Assembly (NCBI GenBank): GCA_003153585.1
Contig: PLZZ01000001.1
Span: 471 to 9,226 of the forward strand
Direction: 5' to 3'
Source: Acidobacteriota bacterium
GTDB lineage: Bacteria > Acidobacteriota > Terriglobia > Acidiferrales > UBA7541
DNA length: 8,756 bases
This document shows, one piece after another, positions 1 through 6,134 of this stretch. The notes below the pieces were generated by a model that was not told the DNA's origin, did not search any database, and saw only the letters and a program-made list of their open reading frames with translations. Every line of letters starts with the position of its first letter. The stretch's first letter is position 1. Made by a program: the position numbers and the translations under genes.

Positions 1-206
1 ACCACCGCTACGTTCATCTTCCAATTCCGCTTCTTCGCCTCTGCCACCGCCGCGCCAATAAGCGCCTGGGCTCGCTCTAGCGATATCGGCGGTCCATACG
101 GAGTGTCGAAAGGCATTTTGTCCGGCACAAAATCGAGAGGATATGTATCCGTGGGCTGCAGCGCTCGACTCGCACCAGCCGCGTTCCCTGTTTTCTCATT
201 TGACAT
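1..206 (-). CDS. GlcG/HbpS-type heme-binding family protein, N-terminal part only
   Basis: Partial gene: 68 complete codons from ATG at 206-204, running off the left edge. A strong AAGGAGG lies 4 bases upstream of the ATG, which fixes the start. The first ~40 residues are polar and proline-rich (LDFVPDKMPFDTPYGPP) with no signal peptide. From residue 41, ISLERAQALIGAAVAEAKKR followed by NWKMNVAVV matches the opening helix and first strand of the GlcG/HbpS (DUF336) fold, where members read roughly 'L..A..a..aA...a....w.v.iaVvD'. Members include the heme-binding HbpS of Streptomyces and GlcG of glycolate-utilisation loci; many are uncharacterised. The ligand-binding part lies outside the window, so heme binding cannot be judged. 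It is downstream of, and co-oriented with, the cytochrome-like gene at 421-681, 214 bases away. Family assignment is good; exact role is unknown. Confidence 0.75.
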   Translation of the reverse strand, partial: MSNEKTGNAAGASRALQPTDTYPLDFVPDKMPFDTPYGPPISLERAQALIGAAVAEAKKRNWKMNVAV

Positions 207-210
207 AAGT

Positions 211-217
211 CCTCCTT
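211..217 (-). promoter_or_regulatory. Ribosome binding site of the HbpS-type gene
   Basis: AAGGAGG on the minus strand, 4 bases before the ATG at 206. It is a near-perfect anti-SD match with slightly tight spacing, and it decides the start of the truncated gene. Confidence 0.75.
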
Positions 218-366
218 AAATGGTTGCAGTGCAGATCGCTCGATCGACAATGGATCGCAACTCGCTGTGGCGTGCGGCGTTCAGTAGCTTTTTGGGTCGC
301 GGCTTTTTACCCTGAGACTTCGAAGGGCAGCCACCACATAAAAAACGCCTTTGACAAACTTTCCTT

Positions 367-412
367 TCGGCGGATTCTTCGCCGAGCCTCTGGGTCTCGT
401 AGCGTATGAGAC
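367..412 (-). other. Two tandem stem-loops after the stop of the 86-residue gene
   Basis: Two adjacent inverted repeats lie just past the stop codon at 421-423. The nearer has arms 394-401 and 405-412 (GTCTCGTA / TATGAGAC, 8 pairs including one G-T) with a 3-base loop. The further has arms TCGGCG 367-372 and CGCCGA 380-385 with a 7-base loop. Neither is followed by a T-run on either strand, so they are not standard intrinsic terminators. They could be a weak terminator, a 3'-end stabiliser, or a processing element between the 86-residue gene and the HbpS-type gene. Function is inferred from position only. Confidence 0.35.
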
Positions 413-420
413 GACTTCGC

Positions 421-681
421 CTAAGGTAGGTACCCGTCCGCCATCCACTTTGCGAATAGCTCAATGCGAGCCTGAGGCCAGGGACCTTCCCCTCTCGGCG
501 GTGGCGGCGGCATTAACGCGCCGCCAATTCCCCGAATGCGGTCGTAGATCGCGGCCGCGTGCGCTTTGACCTCATCATAGCTCGCCAGGTTGAACCCCTT
601 TTTCATGCCTTGAATGTCTTTGTCCGTAAAAAGCGGCCGAATGTCTGCTTGAAAGCTCGTCGGTTTCGTCGTTTCAGCCAT
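421..681 (-). CDS. Small heme-less cytochrome c-like protein (86 aa), function unknown
   Basis: Soluble 86-residue protein with no signal peptide or membrane segment. It starts at ATG 681-679 with GAGG 4 bases upstream, and stops with TAG at 423-421. FQADIRPLF at residues 10-18 and the C-terminal half, with GGALMPPPPP (53-62), then GPWPQARIELFAKWMADG (66-83), resemble the ends of small c-type cytochromes, where 'F..dI.PlF' opens the domain and 'MPP......W....i..f..Wi..G' closes it. There is no Cys and hence no CxxCH, so covalent heme is ruled out. I recall similar short, heme-less proteins annotated as hypothetical. The gene lies upstream of an HbpS-type gene on the same strand, and a short open frame ends 12 bases before its start. 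It is clearly a real gene by RBS, length and sequence character; its role is not known. Confidence 0.7.
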   Translation of the reverse strand: MAETTKPTSFQADIRPLFTDKDIQGMKKGFNLASYDEVKAHAAAIYDRIRGIGGALMPPPPPRGEGPWPQARIELFAKWMADGYLP

Positions 682-693
682 TGTTCCTCACCG

Positions 694-864
694 CTATTGG
701 ATTTTGCGTCCGCGGCGCTCGCGCCGCACAATTCGATCCGCAGTCGCTTCAGGATTTGCGAGGCCAAGTGCGGCGCGACGAGTCTCCGCTTGGCCGAAGT
801 GCATAGAGACGTGCACCGTTTCGGCGTGGACGCCGACAATATCAGCAAAGTTGCGGGTTGACCA
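694..864 (-). CDS. Possible short upstream cistron or gene remnant (up to 56 aa)
   Basis: An uninterrupted frame runs from just after a stop at 867-865 to TAG at 696-694. It encodes ...NFADIVGVHAETVHVSMHFG followed by QAETRRAALGLANPEATADR and a basic tail ending RRGRKIQ. Its stop is 12 bases before the ATG of the 86-residue gene, and that gene's GAGG falls in the gap, as in a tight operon. My hand count of base composition gives GC about 74/50/59 percent at codon positions 1/2/3, which is compatible with coding. Against it: no ATG exists upstream of codon 21 (ATG 804), the other start candidate is GTG at 816 (40 aa), and neither has an RBS. The protein-like text before these starts suggests either a 5'-truncated or frameshifted relic, or chance. 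I do not recognise a family. Confidence 0.27.
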   Translation of the reverse strand, partial: WSTRNFADIVGVHAETVHVSMHFGQAETRRAALGLANPEATADRIVRRERRGRKIQ

Positions 865-1008
865 CTATAAGTTTATTTAGGAGCGGCAGGCCGCGCCGCC
901 ACCATTCCGTCGGCCGCAGCGCAACTCTTGCGCTCTCAACACGTGAAATCCACATATTATTAAGGTAGCGCGTTTATCAGGAGTTAGCCCACAGCCGATC
1001 TCTCTTCG

Positions 1009-1037
1009 TTGACTTGCAGGACAGCCCAACCTAAGAT
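1009..1037 (+). promoter_or_regulatory. Sigma70-type promoter of the kinase gene
   Basis: TTGACT at 1009-1014 and TAAGAT at 1032-1037 are separated by exactly 17 bases, matching 5/6 and 4/6 of the consensus. Transcription would start near 1044, leaving a very short leader (about 10 bases) before ATG 1055. No SD sequence is visible in that leader, so translation would be leaderless-like or SD-independent. The TTG at 1037 overlaps the -10 box and cannot be the start codon if this promoter is right. Confidence 0.5.
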
Positions 1038-1054
1038 TGCGCGATTGCTTGCCG

Positions 1055-3358
1055 ATGATCGGCCAAACCATCTCGCATTATCGCATCAGCGCCGAACTCG
1101 GCCGCGGAGGCATGGGCGTCGTCTACCGCGCTCACGATGAGCGCCTGCTGCGCTCCGTTGCCATCAAGATTCTCTCGGATGCGTCTTCCGGCTCGGCCGA
1201 AACTCGCTCGCGAATGTTGGCGGAAGCCCGCGCCGCATCGAGCCTGCATCATCCGGGAATCACGACGATCTATGAAGTGGGCGAGGACGGCGACAGCATT
1301 TTTCTGGTCATGGAGCTGGTCGAAGGCCGAACGCTCCGCTCCATGCTCTCCGATGGCCCGCTCGACTCGAAACGTATTATCGAAATTGGCGCGCAGCTAG
1401 CCGAAGCTCTGGATGCCGCTCATTCGCGCGGCGTCTTTCACGGAGACATCAAGCCCGAAAACATCGTGGTACAAGCAGATGGCCGCGCCAAGCTGCTGGA
1501 CTTCGGCGTGGCGCGCCAGGGCGTCGAAAACACGATCACGAGGACTCTCGGCTCACCGTCCGACGCCAACACGACGCCCGGCATTCAAGGCACCATCGCT
1601 TATCTCGCTCCGGAGCAATTGCGATGCGAAGCGGCCGATGGCCGCGCCGATCTGTTCTCTCTCGGTGTCGTTCTCTACGAGTTGTCCAGCGGCCGCCGGC
1701 CTTTCACCGCGCCGAATATCGCAGCTCTGATGTCCCAAGTGATCTCCGGAGCGCCGCCTCACTTGAGAGATGCCGTGCCGCGCGCTCCCGCTGCATTGTG
1801 CAGCATCGTCGGAAAGCTGCTCGAGAAAGAGGCCGCCCGGCGCTACCAGACCGCGCGAGATCTGCAGCGTGAACTCACCAGCGCGTCGCGGGATCTCGAA
1901 CTCGGCACCTTTCTTCCCGCGGCGCTCGCGGGAAAGCGTTCCGTCGCGGTGCTTCCCTTCAGACTCCTCACGCCGAATCCCAACGACGAGTATCTGAGCA
2001 TGGCCCTCGCCGACGCCGTGATCAATCACCTGAGCGCCAGCGGCGAATTGCTTGTCCGCCCTGCACAGTCCGTTTCGCGTTATGCCCAGCGCGACACGGA
2101 TCCGCTTTCGGCCGCCCGCGAGCTGAATGTCCACATCGTCGTGGACGGCAGTATTCAAAAACTCGGTACCAAGTTGCGCGTGCACGTGCGGGCCTGCAGC
2201 GCGGCTGACGGGTCGGTCCTTCTCTCCGCCAAGCACGACGCCGAAGCCGCGGATTTATTCCATTTGCAGGATTCGATCAGCGAGGGCATCGGGAAATCAT
2301 TGGGCCTTAAGCACCAGCAAAATGACGACGAGCCGGCCGGCCCTCCCACCAAGAATCCAATCGCCTACGAACTCTACCTGCGCGCCGCCGACCGCCTACT
2401 GCGCCTGAACAGTTGGGACAATCGTGCCGCGATCGACATGCTCGAAAACGCCACCAAACTTGATCCCAACTTTGCAGACGCTTGGGCGCGCCTCGCGGAA
2501 GCTCTCATGCTAGTGGGAACCACTTCGAGCGCCTCGCCACACTGGGTGCGCGACGCAGAGAAAGCTCTGCGCAAAGCGATCGCGCTGGACCCCGATAATG
2601 CGGAGGCACACTGCGCGAAAGGCCGCATCCTCTGGTCTCCCGCAAGAAAATTTCAAAATGGCCCGGCTTTGCGCGCTCTCGCCACGGCCCTCCGTCTCAA
2701 TCCGGGCTGCCATCCCGCGCGCATCTGGCAGGCTTTGATTTTCAGTCACATTGGCATGTTGAAAGAAGCGAGAGAAGGCCTGCTCATCGCTCTGGCCGCC
2801 CAGCCCGACGACGCGTTCACGAACGTCTTCCTCGGCCACACCGCCATGTACATGCGGAACTTCGAAGAGGCCGAGGAATGTATGCAACGCGCCCTTCGTC
2901 ACGATCCGGTAAACATCTGGGCCAACGTATGGCAACCCACGGTTCTCATTTACTCCGGGAAGCTGAACGACGCCGAGTCCAGAATTCAAGCGGCGCAAAA
3001 TGCGCTGCCGGATGACCCGTGGCTCCACTCTTGCGAGGCGCTCTTGTGGGCTCTGCGGGGCGAACGCACCAAAGCGGCGCATTTCGTGCACCTCGCGCTG
3101 CACAGCAAGACCAAGCCGCTCCTGCATACGCACCATATGTGGCATACAGCCGCCGCGGCGCTCGCGCTTCTTGGAAAACCGGCGCCAGCCATCGAACTGC
3201 TCGAAAAGGCCGGCGGTTTCGGCTTGCCCAATTATGAATTGTTCCGCGAGGACAAATTTCTGAACCCTCTAAAAGGCAAACAACGCTACGAGCGCCTGCT
3301 CGCCAAGCTCAAGCGCGAAGACGATGGTTACCGCCGCGAATTCGCTTCCGCCTCCTGA
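1055..3358 (+). CDS. Cytoplasmic Ser/Thr protein kinase with TolB/FlgO-like domain and TPRs
   Basis: Protein of 767 residues. The start ATG 1055 gives MIGQTISHYRI, a start commonly seen in acidobacterial PknB-type kinases; in-frame TTG 1037 would add six residues but overlaps the likely -10 box. Kinase domain about 9-275: glycine loop GRGGMG (16-21), VAIK with K38, helix-C E57, catalytic loop HGDIKPEN (129-136, D131, N136), DFG 149-151, APE 185-187, D199 in DLFSLGVVLYEL. The HRD arginine is Gly130, making it a non-RD kinase. Residues 294-416 (SVAVLPF, VVDGSI, DLFHLQD) match the TolB/FlgO-like domain also found in adenylate cyclases and CadC-like regulators. Residues ~435-750 are TPR-like repeats (for example LDPNFADAWARLAEA, LDPDNAEAHCAKGRI). 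No transmembrane segment is apparent between kinase and C-terminal part, so the whole protein should be cytoplasmic. Substrate unknown. Confidence 0.93.
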   Translation: MIGQTISHYRISAELGRGGMGVVYRAHDERLLRSVAIKILSDASSGSAETRSRMLAEARAASSLHHPGITTIYEVGEDGDSIFLVMELVEGRTLRSMLSDGPLDSKRIIEIGAQLAEALDAAHSRGVFHGDIKPENIVVQADGRAKLLDFGVARQGVENTITRTLGSPSDANTTPGIQGTIAYLAPEQLRCEAADGRADLFSLGVVLYELSSGRRPFTAPNIAALMSQVISGAPPHLRDAVPRAPAALCSIVGKLLEKEAARRYQTARDLQRELTSASRDLELGTFLPAALAGKRSVAVLPFRLLTPNPNDEYLSMALADAVINHLSASGELLVRPAQSVSRYAQRDTDPLSAARELNVHIVVDGSIQKLGTKLRVHVRACSAADGSVLLSAKHDAEAADLFHLQDSISEGIGKSLGLKHQQNDDEPAGPPTKNPIAYELYLRAADRLLRLNSWDNRAAIDMLENATKLDPNFADAWARLAEALMLVGTTSSASPHWVRDAEKALRKAIALDPDNAEAHCAKGRILWSPARKFQNGPALRALATALRLNPGCHPARIWQALIFSHIGMLKEAREGLLIALAAQPDDAFTNVFLGHTAMYMRNFEEAEECMQRALRHDPVNIWANVWQPTVLIYSGKLNDAESRIQAAQNALPDDPWLHSCEALLWALRGERTKAAHFVHLALHSKTKPLLHTHHMWHTAAAALALLGKPAPAIELLEKAGGFGLPNYELFREDKFLNPLKGKQRYERLLAKLKREDDGYRREFASAS

Positions 3359-3370
3359 AACTGTGTGATG

Positions 3371-3386
3371 TTTTTGAAGTCAAAAA
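3371..3386. repeat. A/T palindrome TTTTTGA-AG-TCAAAAA between kinase and CMD-family gene
   Basis: Perfect 7-base arms around a 2-base centre, 12 bases after the kinase stop and 49 bases before ATG 3436. It has almost no G/C, so it would be a weak RNA hairpin; a DNA-level site or chance is as likely as a terminator. Confidence 0.35.
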
Positions 3387-3435
3387 AGAAATTCCAGTTA
3401 ACGATGGCAAATTTTACGAATTGTGGAGAACTCGA

Positions 3436-4014
3436 ATGCGTTTAGATCCTATACCGCCTAAGAATCTTTCCTCCGAGCAACGGCCTCTATTCGACCGCAT
3501 CCAGGCGGGTATTGAAGCCCATCTCAAAGGCTTCATCTCAAAGCGCGCGGACGGCGCACTCATCGGGCCCTTCAACGCCATGCTGCACTTCCCGCAATTT
3601 GGGACCGCTAATTGGGATTACATTACCGCGCTGATGGAGCATTCGACGTTGCCGAAACCTGCTCACGAAGTGGCCATCCTCGTCGTCGGAGCGCATTACA
3701 GTTCACGCTACGAACTCTACGCTCACGAACATGTTGCCGCGCGCTCCGGCCTTTCGGACGCCAAGATAGCAACCATCGTCGCAGGCGAACGTCCCGTCGA
3801 TCTTACCCGCGAAGAGAGCATCGCCTATGATGTCGCGTCCAAGCTCGCTCGCGGAGGTCAACTTCCTGAAGCCACCTACCAAGCCGCGCTGAGCGCTTTC
3901 GGCGAACAGGGCACCGCCGAGCTCGTCCACCTCATCGCAGGCTATTGCCTCACCTCAGTCATTCTCAACGCGTACGACGTATCCGTTCCCGGTGCTGAGG
4001 AATCCTCAGGCTGA
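3436..4014 (+). CDS. Carboxymuconolactone decarboxylase (AhpD-like) family protein, cysteine-less type
   Basis: Cytoplasmic protein of 192 residues. ATG 3436 is chosen because GGAGAA lies 5 bases upstream (3425-3430); in-frame TTG 3421 would add five residues and has no RBS. The all-helical CMD fold is indicated by GPFNAMLHFPQF (44-55), HEVAILVVGAHYSSRYELYA (77-96) and HEHVAARSGLSDAKI (97-111). In AhpD the segment after the Glu carries CxxC for peroxide reduction; here the Glu is kept (E93) with H97 and H99, but the CxxC pair is absent and the only Cys is C171. It is therefore not an AhpD-type thiol peroxidase. It belongs with the 'YE...H....A..aGLsd..I' subgroup, whose reaction is mostly unknown; a (de)carboxylase or lactone-hydrolysing role is possible but unproven. 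It is 77 bases after the kinase gene. Confidence 0.85.
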   Translation: MRLDPIPPKNLSSEQRPLFDRIQAGIEAHLKGFISKRADGALIGPFNAMLHFPQFGTANWDYITALMEHSTLPKPAHEVAILVVGAHYSSRYELYAHEHVAARSGLSDAKIATIVAGERPVDLTREESIAYDVASKLARGGQLPEATYQAALSAFGEQGTAELVHLIAGYCLTSVILNAYDVSVPGAEESSG

Positions 4015-4080
4015 GAACCCAAACACCGAAGCCGGACCCATATGTTCGGTTCTCGCGTCTGTTGGCGAAGTTCATGCCGA

Positions 4081-4109
4081 TTGCAGCGGGTACATGCGCG
4101 GAGTATATT
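4081..4109 (+). promoter_or_regulatory. Likely sigma70-type promoter of the carbonic anhydrase gene
   Basis: TTGCAG at 4081-4086 and TATATT at 4104-4109 are spaced by 17 bases (3/6 and 5/6 to consensus). Transcription would begin near 4116, giving a leader of about 37 bases that contains AGGAGG. A 9-base direct repeat ATTGCAGCG at 4080-4088 and 4107-4115 brackets the promoter, and could be an operator or chance. Confidence 0.4.
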
Positions 4110-4137
4110 GCAGCGTACCTACGCCGGTAGTTTCAAC

Positions 4138-4143
4138 AGGAGG
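4138..4143 (+). promoter_or_regulatory. Ribosome binding site of the carbonic anhydrase gene
   Basis: AGGAGG, 9 bases before ATG 4153. It decides against the upstream in-frame ATG at 4042, which would add 37 residues and lies before the predicted transcription start. Confidence 0.7.
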
Positions 4144-4152
4144 CTTTCGCAA

Positions 4153-4941
4153 ATGAGTTTTTTATTCGACACAACAAGCGATGAACTTCAACTAGAAGAC
4201 AGCGCATCAGCTTCGGAACCTTCCTTCGACTGTGCCCCGCGCTCCACGGCGTCGAACCCAGGCTCCTCGCGGAGAAGTTTTTTCAAAATGACGGTAGGAG
4301 GAGCGGTGGCGGGATTGGTGACCGCGACGGGAATCGAGTTCGCAGCGCCACGCCGGGTAATGGCGCAAAGTGGGCTTACGAGCGATGCCGCGTTGCAGGA
4401 ATTGATGGATGGCAACCGCCGGTTCTCGACTGGAAATTTAACTTCCTTCGAGCATGACCTTGCGATGTTGAAACAGAAAACGGTTGATAAGCAGGAACCG
4501 TTCGCGGCGGTGTTGTCTTGCGCCGATTCCCGCGTCCCAGTGGAGCTGCTTTTCGATCAGACCATCGGCCATATTTTTGTTACGCGCGTGGCCGGAAATT
4601 TCGCCGCTACGGAAATCATTGCGAGCCTGGAATATGGCGCGGCAGTGCTGGGGACAAAAGTAATCCTGGTGCTGGGACATAGCAATTGCGGCGCAGTCAA
4701 GGCCACCATTCAAGCCAAGGAAGTTCCCGGGCAGATCAGCTCGCTCTTTTCCTATATCCAACCCGCGGTTGATCAGGCCGGGCCTAACCTGGAGGCAGCG
4801 ACAAAAGCGAACGCCAAGATTCAAGCGGCTCTTCTGCGCCAATCATCGACCGTCATTTCCGGTTTGGTGAAAGAAAATAAGCTGAAGGTTGTCGCCGGGT
4901 ATTATGACCTCGGCACCGGAGTCGTATCGCTCCTCGAGTAG
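4153..4941 (+). CDS. Tat-exported beta-class carbonic anhydrase
   Basis: Protein of 262 residues that interconverts CO2 and bicarbonate, predicted to act outside the cytoplasm. A twin-arginine motif SRRSFFK (39-45) is followed by a hydrophobic stretch (46-62) and a likely cleavage site VMA|QS after A71. The mature part has the beta-CA signatures SCADSRVP (122-129; zinc ligand C123, Asp-Arg dyad D125/R127) and LGHSNCGAV (174-182; ligands H176 and C179), with the usual IGHIFVTRVAGN segment (138-149) between. All active-site residues visible for the class are present, so it should be active. The polar stretch of 38 residues ahead of the Tat motif is unusually long. The ATG is set by AGGAGG at 4138. 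It probably heads a transcript with the SMP-30 gene 48 bases downstream, though I see no functional link between the two. Confidence 0.93.
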   Translation: MSFLFDTTSDELQLEDSASASEPSFDCAPRSTASNPGSSRRSFFKMTVGGAVAGLVTATGIEFAAPRRVMAQSGLTSDAALQELMDGNRRFSTGNLTSFEHDLAMLKQKTVDKQEPFAAVLSCADSRVPVELLFDQTIGHIFVTRVAGNFAATEIIASLEYGAAVLGTKVILVLGHSNCGAVKATIQAKEVPGQISSLFSYIQPAVDQAGPNLEAATKANAKIQAALLRQSSTVISGLVKENKLKVVAGYYDLGTGVVSLLE

Positions 4942-4989
4942 CCGGACACGAAGGCCTCACATCGCGAAGTACGAGGAAGCGCCGGGAAT

Positions 4990-5880
4990 ATGCCTGAGTT
5001 CACGACCCTGGTCAGCGGCTTGTCATTTACCGAGTGCCCGCGATGGCGCGACGGGCGGCTCCACGTTTCCGATTTCTACACCCACCGCGTTTTCGCCTTC
5101 GCGATGGACGGCACGGCGGAGACAATCGCCCACGTACCTCAGCAACCTTCCGGGCTTGGATTTCTGCCCGACGGCCGCCTGCTGATCGTATCCATGCGTG
5201 ACCGCAAAATCCTCCGGCGCGAGACTGACGGTTCGCTTGTTACCCATGCCGATGTGTCCGCTCTCGCACCAGGGTTCCTGAACGACATGCTGGTGGATCG
5301 CGACGGTCGCGCCTGGGTTGGCAATTTCGGATTCGATCTAATGGGCGGCGCACCGGCCCGTACCACCGTGCTCATTTGCGTTGAACCCGACGGCGCGGCC
5401 AATGTGGTGGCCGACGAGCTCGGCTTTCCCAACGGCATGGTGCTTACCGCCGACGTCCGCACGCTGATCGTCGCCGAAACAACCATGAATCGCCTCACTG
5501 CCTTCAACGTCTCCGCAGGTTCGTTGAGTAATCGCCGAACTTGGGCTGCCTTTGGCGATCCTCCGGCAGCGACCAACGCCGATGAAGCGCTGGGTCAATC
5601 GGCTGTGGTGCCGGATGGGATTTGTCTCGATGCGGAAGGCCATGTGTGGGTGGCCGATGCCGCGCACAGGCGGCTGGTCCGCGTGGCCGAGCGCGGCCGC
5701 ATCGTGGAAGAACTCAAGACCAATGGATTAGGCGCGTTCGCCTGCATGCTAGGCGGCGACGATGGACGCACGCTTTTCGCCTGCGTCGCGCCCACGTTCC
5801 ATGAGGCGCAGGCATCCGCGAATCATCAAGCCGCAATTTTAATAGCGAAGGTGAAAGTCCCCCACGCCGGATTACCGTAA
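4990..5880 (+). CDS. SMP-30/gluconolactonase/LRE-family beta-propeller hydrolase
   Basis: Protein of 296 residues without a signal peptide, of normal length for this six-bladed propeller family, whose members hydrolyse sugar lactones or related esters using one divalent metal. Metal and substrate residues sit in the expected places: E15 in FTECPRW, N98 in FLNDMLVD, N148 in FPNGM and D209 in VPDGICLD. Blade repeats of the type 'DG.l.V.d....r' recur (21-33, 61-73, 104-112, 214-229). ATG 4990 has GAGGAAG 10 bases upstream and a closer GGGA. A short in-frame C-terminal tail after AAILIAKVKV is normal. The true substrate cannot be told from sequence; the family includes gluconolactonases and paraoxonase-like enzymes. 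Likely co-transcribed with the carbonic anhydrase. Confidence 0.9.
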   Translation: MPEFTTLVSGLSFTECPRWRDGRLHVSDFYTHRVFAFAMDGTAETIAHVPQQPSGLGFLPDGRLLIVSMRDRKILRRETDGSLVTHADVSALAPGFLNDMLVDRDGRAWVGNFGFDLMGGAPARTTVLICVEPDGAANVVADELGFPNGMVLTADVRTLIVAETTMNRLTAFNVSAGSLSNRRTWAAFGDPPAATNADEALGQSAVVPDGICLDAEGHVWVADAAHRRLVRVAERGRIVEELKTNGLGAFACMLGGDDGRTLFACVAPTFHEAQASANHQAAILIAKVKVPHAGLP

Positions 5881-5970
5881 CAGCGGTTCGATCACGCAAA
5901 GGGTAACCGTGCAGCAGGGTCAGATTCGTCAGGTCACGGCTTCAACGGTGTCGCAACGTCTGGGCAAACG

Positions 5971-5992
5971 AAGGGGTTTTAACCCCTGAGGC
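5971..5992. repeat. Hairpin repeat, copy 1 (AGGGGTT-TT-AACCCCT)
   Basis: Inverted repeat with arms 5972-5978 and 5981-5987 in the 254-base gap between the SMP-30 gene and the small exported protein. The 22 bases match 6823-6844 at 19 positions, and two of the three differences form a swapped base pair in the stem. No T-run follows on the plus strand, so it is not a standard terminator. The rest of the gap (5881-6134) holds only the small inverted repeat at 6047-6059 and the RBS of the next gene. Confidence 0.6.
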
Positions 5993-6046
5993 AGAGCTTT
6001 CGGTCCTAGTTCTCGGCTTATGCGCTGTGGATCATCCGCGCCACCG

Positions 6047-6059
6047 ATTGGCGGCCAAT
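6047..6059. repeat. Perfect 13-base inverted repeat ATTGGC-G-GCCAAT
   Basis: Six-base arms around one G, 75 bases upstream of ATG 6135. Its size and position fit an operator for a dimeric regulator or a short hairpin; nothing else supports a role. Confidence 0.35.
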
Positions 6060-6121
6060 TGTATTAACATGCGCTCGGACTTGCTGCTCTCGGTGGTTCT
6101 TTGCGGCAAGAGAACGGAGCT

Positions 6122-6127
6122 AAGGAG
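6122..6127 (+). promoter_or_regulatory. Ribosome binding site of the small exported protein
   Basis: AAGGAG, 7 bases before ATG 6135. With the signal peptide that begins at this ATG, it excludes the in-frame starts further upstream (for example at 6027). Confidence 0.7.
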
Positions 6128-6134
6128 AAAGACT

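Larger units (their letters stand above)
682..1054. other. Divergent intergenic region between the minus-strand genes and the kinase
   Basis: Apart from the possible short frame at 694-864 and the kinase promoter at 1009-1037, this 373-base stretch has no gene I can support. It carries several perfect short inverted repeats: 712-718/721-727 (GCGGCGC), 799-803/812-816 (GTGCA), 821-826/831-836 (TCGGCG, 4-base loop) and 918-924/928-934 (AGCGCAA, 3-base loop). A more A+T-rich patch lies around 861-880 and 949-965. I found no convincing -35/-10 pair for the leftward genes. Confidence 0.6.

Noticed and set aside
559..861. Plus-strand open frame of 100 codons across the 86-residue gene and the intergenic region
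   Set aside because: No RBS, and it overlaps the minus-strand gene, which has better sequence and start signals.
1553..2236. Long open frame (227 codons) antisense to the kinase
   Set aside because: It lies wholly opposite well-supported kinase coding sequence; long antisense frames are expected in GC-rich codon-biased genes, and its protein shows no domain.
2510..3145. Open frame of 211 codons antisense to the TPR region
   Set aside because: Shadow of the kinase gene, with no recognisable protein features.
3371..3386. A/T palindrome as the kinase terminator
   Set aside because: The stem has almost no G/C and a 2-base loop, so it would be unstable as an RNA terminator; kept only as a repeat.
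5139..5576. Open frame of 145 codons antisense to the SMP-30 gene
   Set aside because: The SMP-30 metal-site motifs clearly define the coding strand; this is a low-complexity Ser/Arg-rich shadow.
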